The notes under the pieces: model-generated | Database searches by the model: none | What the model was told of the DNA's origin: nothing | Seen by the model: only the letters and a program-made list of their open reading frames with translations | Assembly: GCA_035495315.1 (NCBI GenBank) | Contig: DATJGF010000097.1 | Span: 1-13,372 of the forward strand | Direction of reading: 5' to 3' | Length of the DNA stretch: 13,372 bases | From: DATJGF01 sp035495315 | Lineage (GTDB): Bacteria; Verrucomicrobiota; Verrucomicrobiia; Limisphaerales; UBA8199 | Shown here: positions 13,068 to 13,372 of the stretch, one piece after another | Numbering within the stretch: the first letter of the stretch is position 1 | Layout: every line of letters begins with the position of its first letter | Program-made: the position numbers and the translations under genes

Positions 13068-13372
13068 ATGAATCAGACAGATGAATTCTACATTGGGTGG
13101 CAAGGCCAGGCGCCGAACGGCATCGGGCGGCACCTGCGCAAAACCGTGGTCGCCCTTCTGGTTCTTCTGCTTGTCTTGGCCACCATGGTCGCTTTAGCCC
13201 AGCGAACAATCAGCGTGGCAGTCTTTGAATGGGGCACGCTGAAGACCTTCAGTGGAATTTTAAGAATGGCCCCCTACCCGCAACTGTTGGTGCAACGCCC
13301 CGGCCAAAGCGGCTCTCAATCCACCTATTATTTGGTTGCTCCTTTCAAGTTCGGACTGAAACCTGAAACCAT
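13068..13372 (+). CDS. Membrane-anchored protein, partial at the window end
   Basis: Starts at ATG 13068, two bases after the Rieske gene stop, and stays open to the window edge (101 codons). An N-terminal soluble stretch 'DEFYIGWQGQAPNGIGRHLR' precedes a single helix at about residues 28-48 ('TVVALLVLLLVLATMVALAQ'). The part after it, 'FEWGTLKTFSGILRMAPYPQ' and 'YYLVAPFKFGLKP', looks beta-rich and would lie outside the membrane. No cofactor motif is visible in the portion seen. I cannot name the family. Its tight spacing marks it as the fifth gene of the apparent membrane redox operon; the rest of the operon lies outside the window. Confidence 0.8.
   Translation, partial: MNQTDEFYIGWQGQAPNGIGRHLRKTVVALLVLLLVLATMVALAQRTISVAVFEWGTLKTFSGILRMAPYPQLLVQRPGQSGSQSTYYLVAPFKFGLKPET

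Noticed and set aside
1..13372. CRISPR array, integron attC sites, transposase genes, tRNA or rRNA
   Set aside because: I looked for regularly spaced repeats, transposase motifs and tRNA-like cloverleafs and saw none. The cluster of small broken genes at the left recalls a cassette array, but no attC-like repeats lie between them.

Overview
The window looks like chromosomal DNA from a Verrucomicrobiota bacterium, probably of the Pedosphaera/Limisphaerales soil and freshwater type. Supporting signs are an intact DUF5069 protein, a secreted leucine-rich-repeat protein whose linker has the 'SSTNL..W ... FYRAL' module common in that phylum, a twin-arginine HAD protein, a GMC dehydrogenase followed by an SDR, and many genes without a clear Shine-Dalgarno. 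This assignment is inference from family content; no rRNA or tRNA gene is present.

Left part (1-3800): a decayed, rearranged region. Intact genes are a DUF5069 protein (850-1332), a peroxiredoxin-like protein (1530-2105) and a VOC/glyoxalase-fold protein (2853-3320, minus). Between them lie broken genes: a truncated, frameshifted second VOC copy (109-431, minus), a thioredoxin cut just after its CGPC site (1360-1533), an N-terminal SDR piece (2230-2364), the C-terminal part of a membrane-linked cytochrome c with a one-base shift near its end (2399-2828), the tail of a LysR regulator (3418-3612, minus) and the tail of an SDR (3618-3788). The LysR and SDR tails point away from each other and almost touch, as if a deletion removed both 5' halves and their shared promoter. 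A good intrinsic terminator (3808-3845) closes this block.

Middle part (3933-6895): two genes overlapping by ATGA. The first encodes a secreted 720-residue protein with leucine-rich repeats and a C-terminal formylglycine-generating-enzyme-like (SUMF1) domain that lacks one of the two active-site cysteines. The second encodes a Tat-exported type II haloacid-dehalogenase-like protein with an altered motif I.

Right part (7043-10615): an exported MsrB-MsrA fusion for repair of oxidised methionine, broken by one extra C in a CCC run; then a GMC flavoprotein dehydrogenase with a four-cysteine cluster, coupled by ATGA to a short-chain dehydrogenase. The last two are probably a sugar or polyol oxidation pair.

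Far right (10833-13372, running off the end): after an intergenic region with a repeated REP-like motif comes a tight run of five membrane or membrane-anchored proteins: DUF1622, a two-helix protein, a single-anchor protein, a ferric-reductase-like six-helix protein fused to a Rieske [2Fe-2S] domain, and another anchored protein cut by the window edge. The overlaps and short gaps suggest one operon for a membrane electron-transfer complex. This is the best candidate here for a little-described system. Most of the window's biology is redox chemistry and export, with heavy gene decay on the left.
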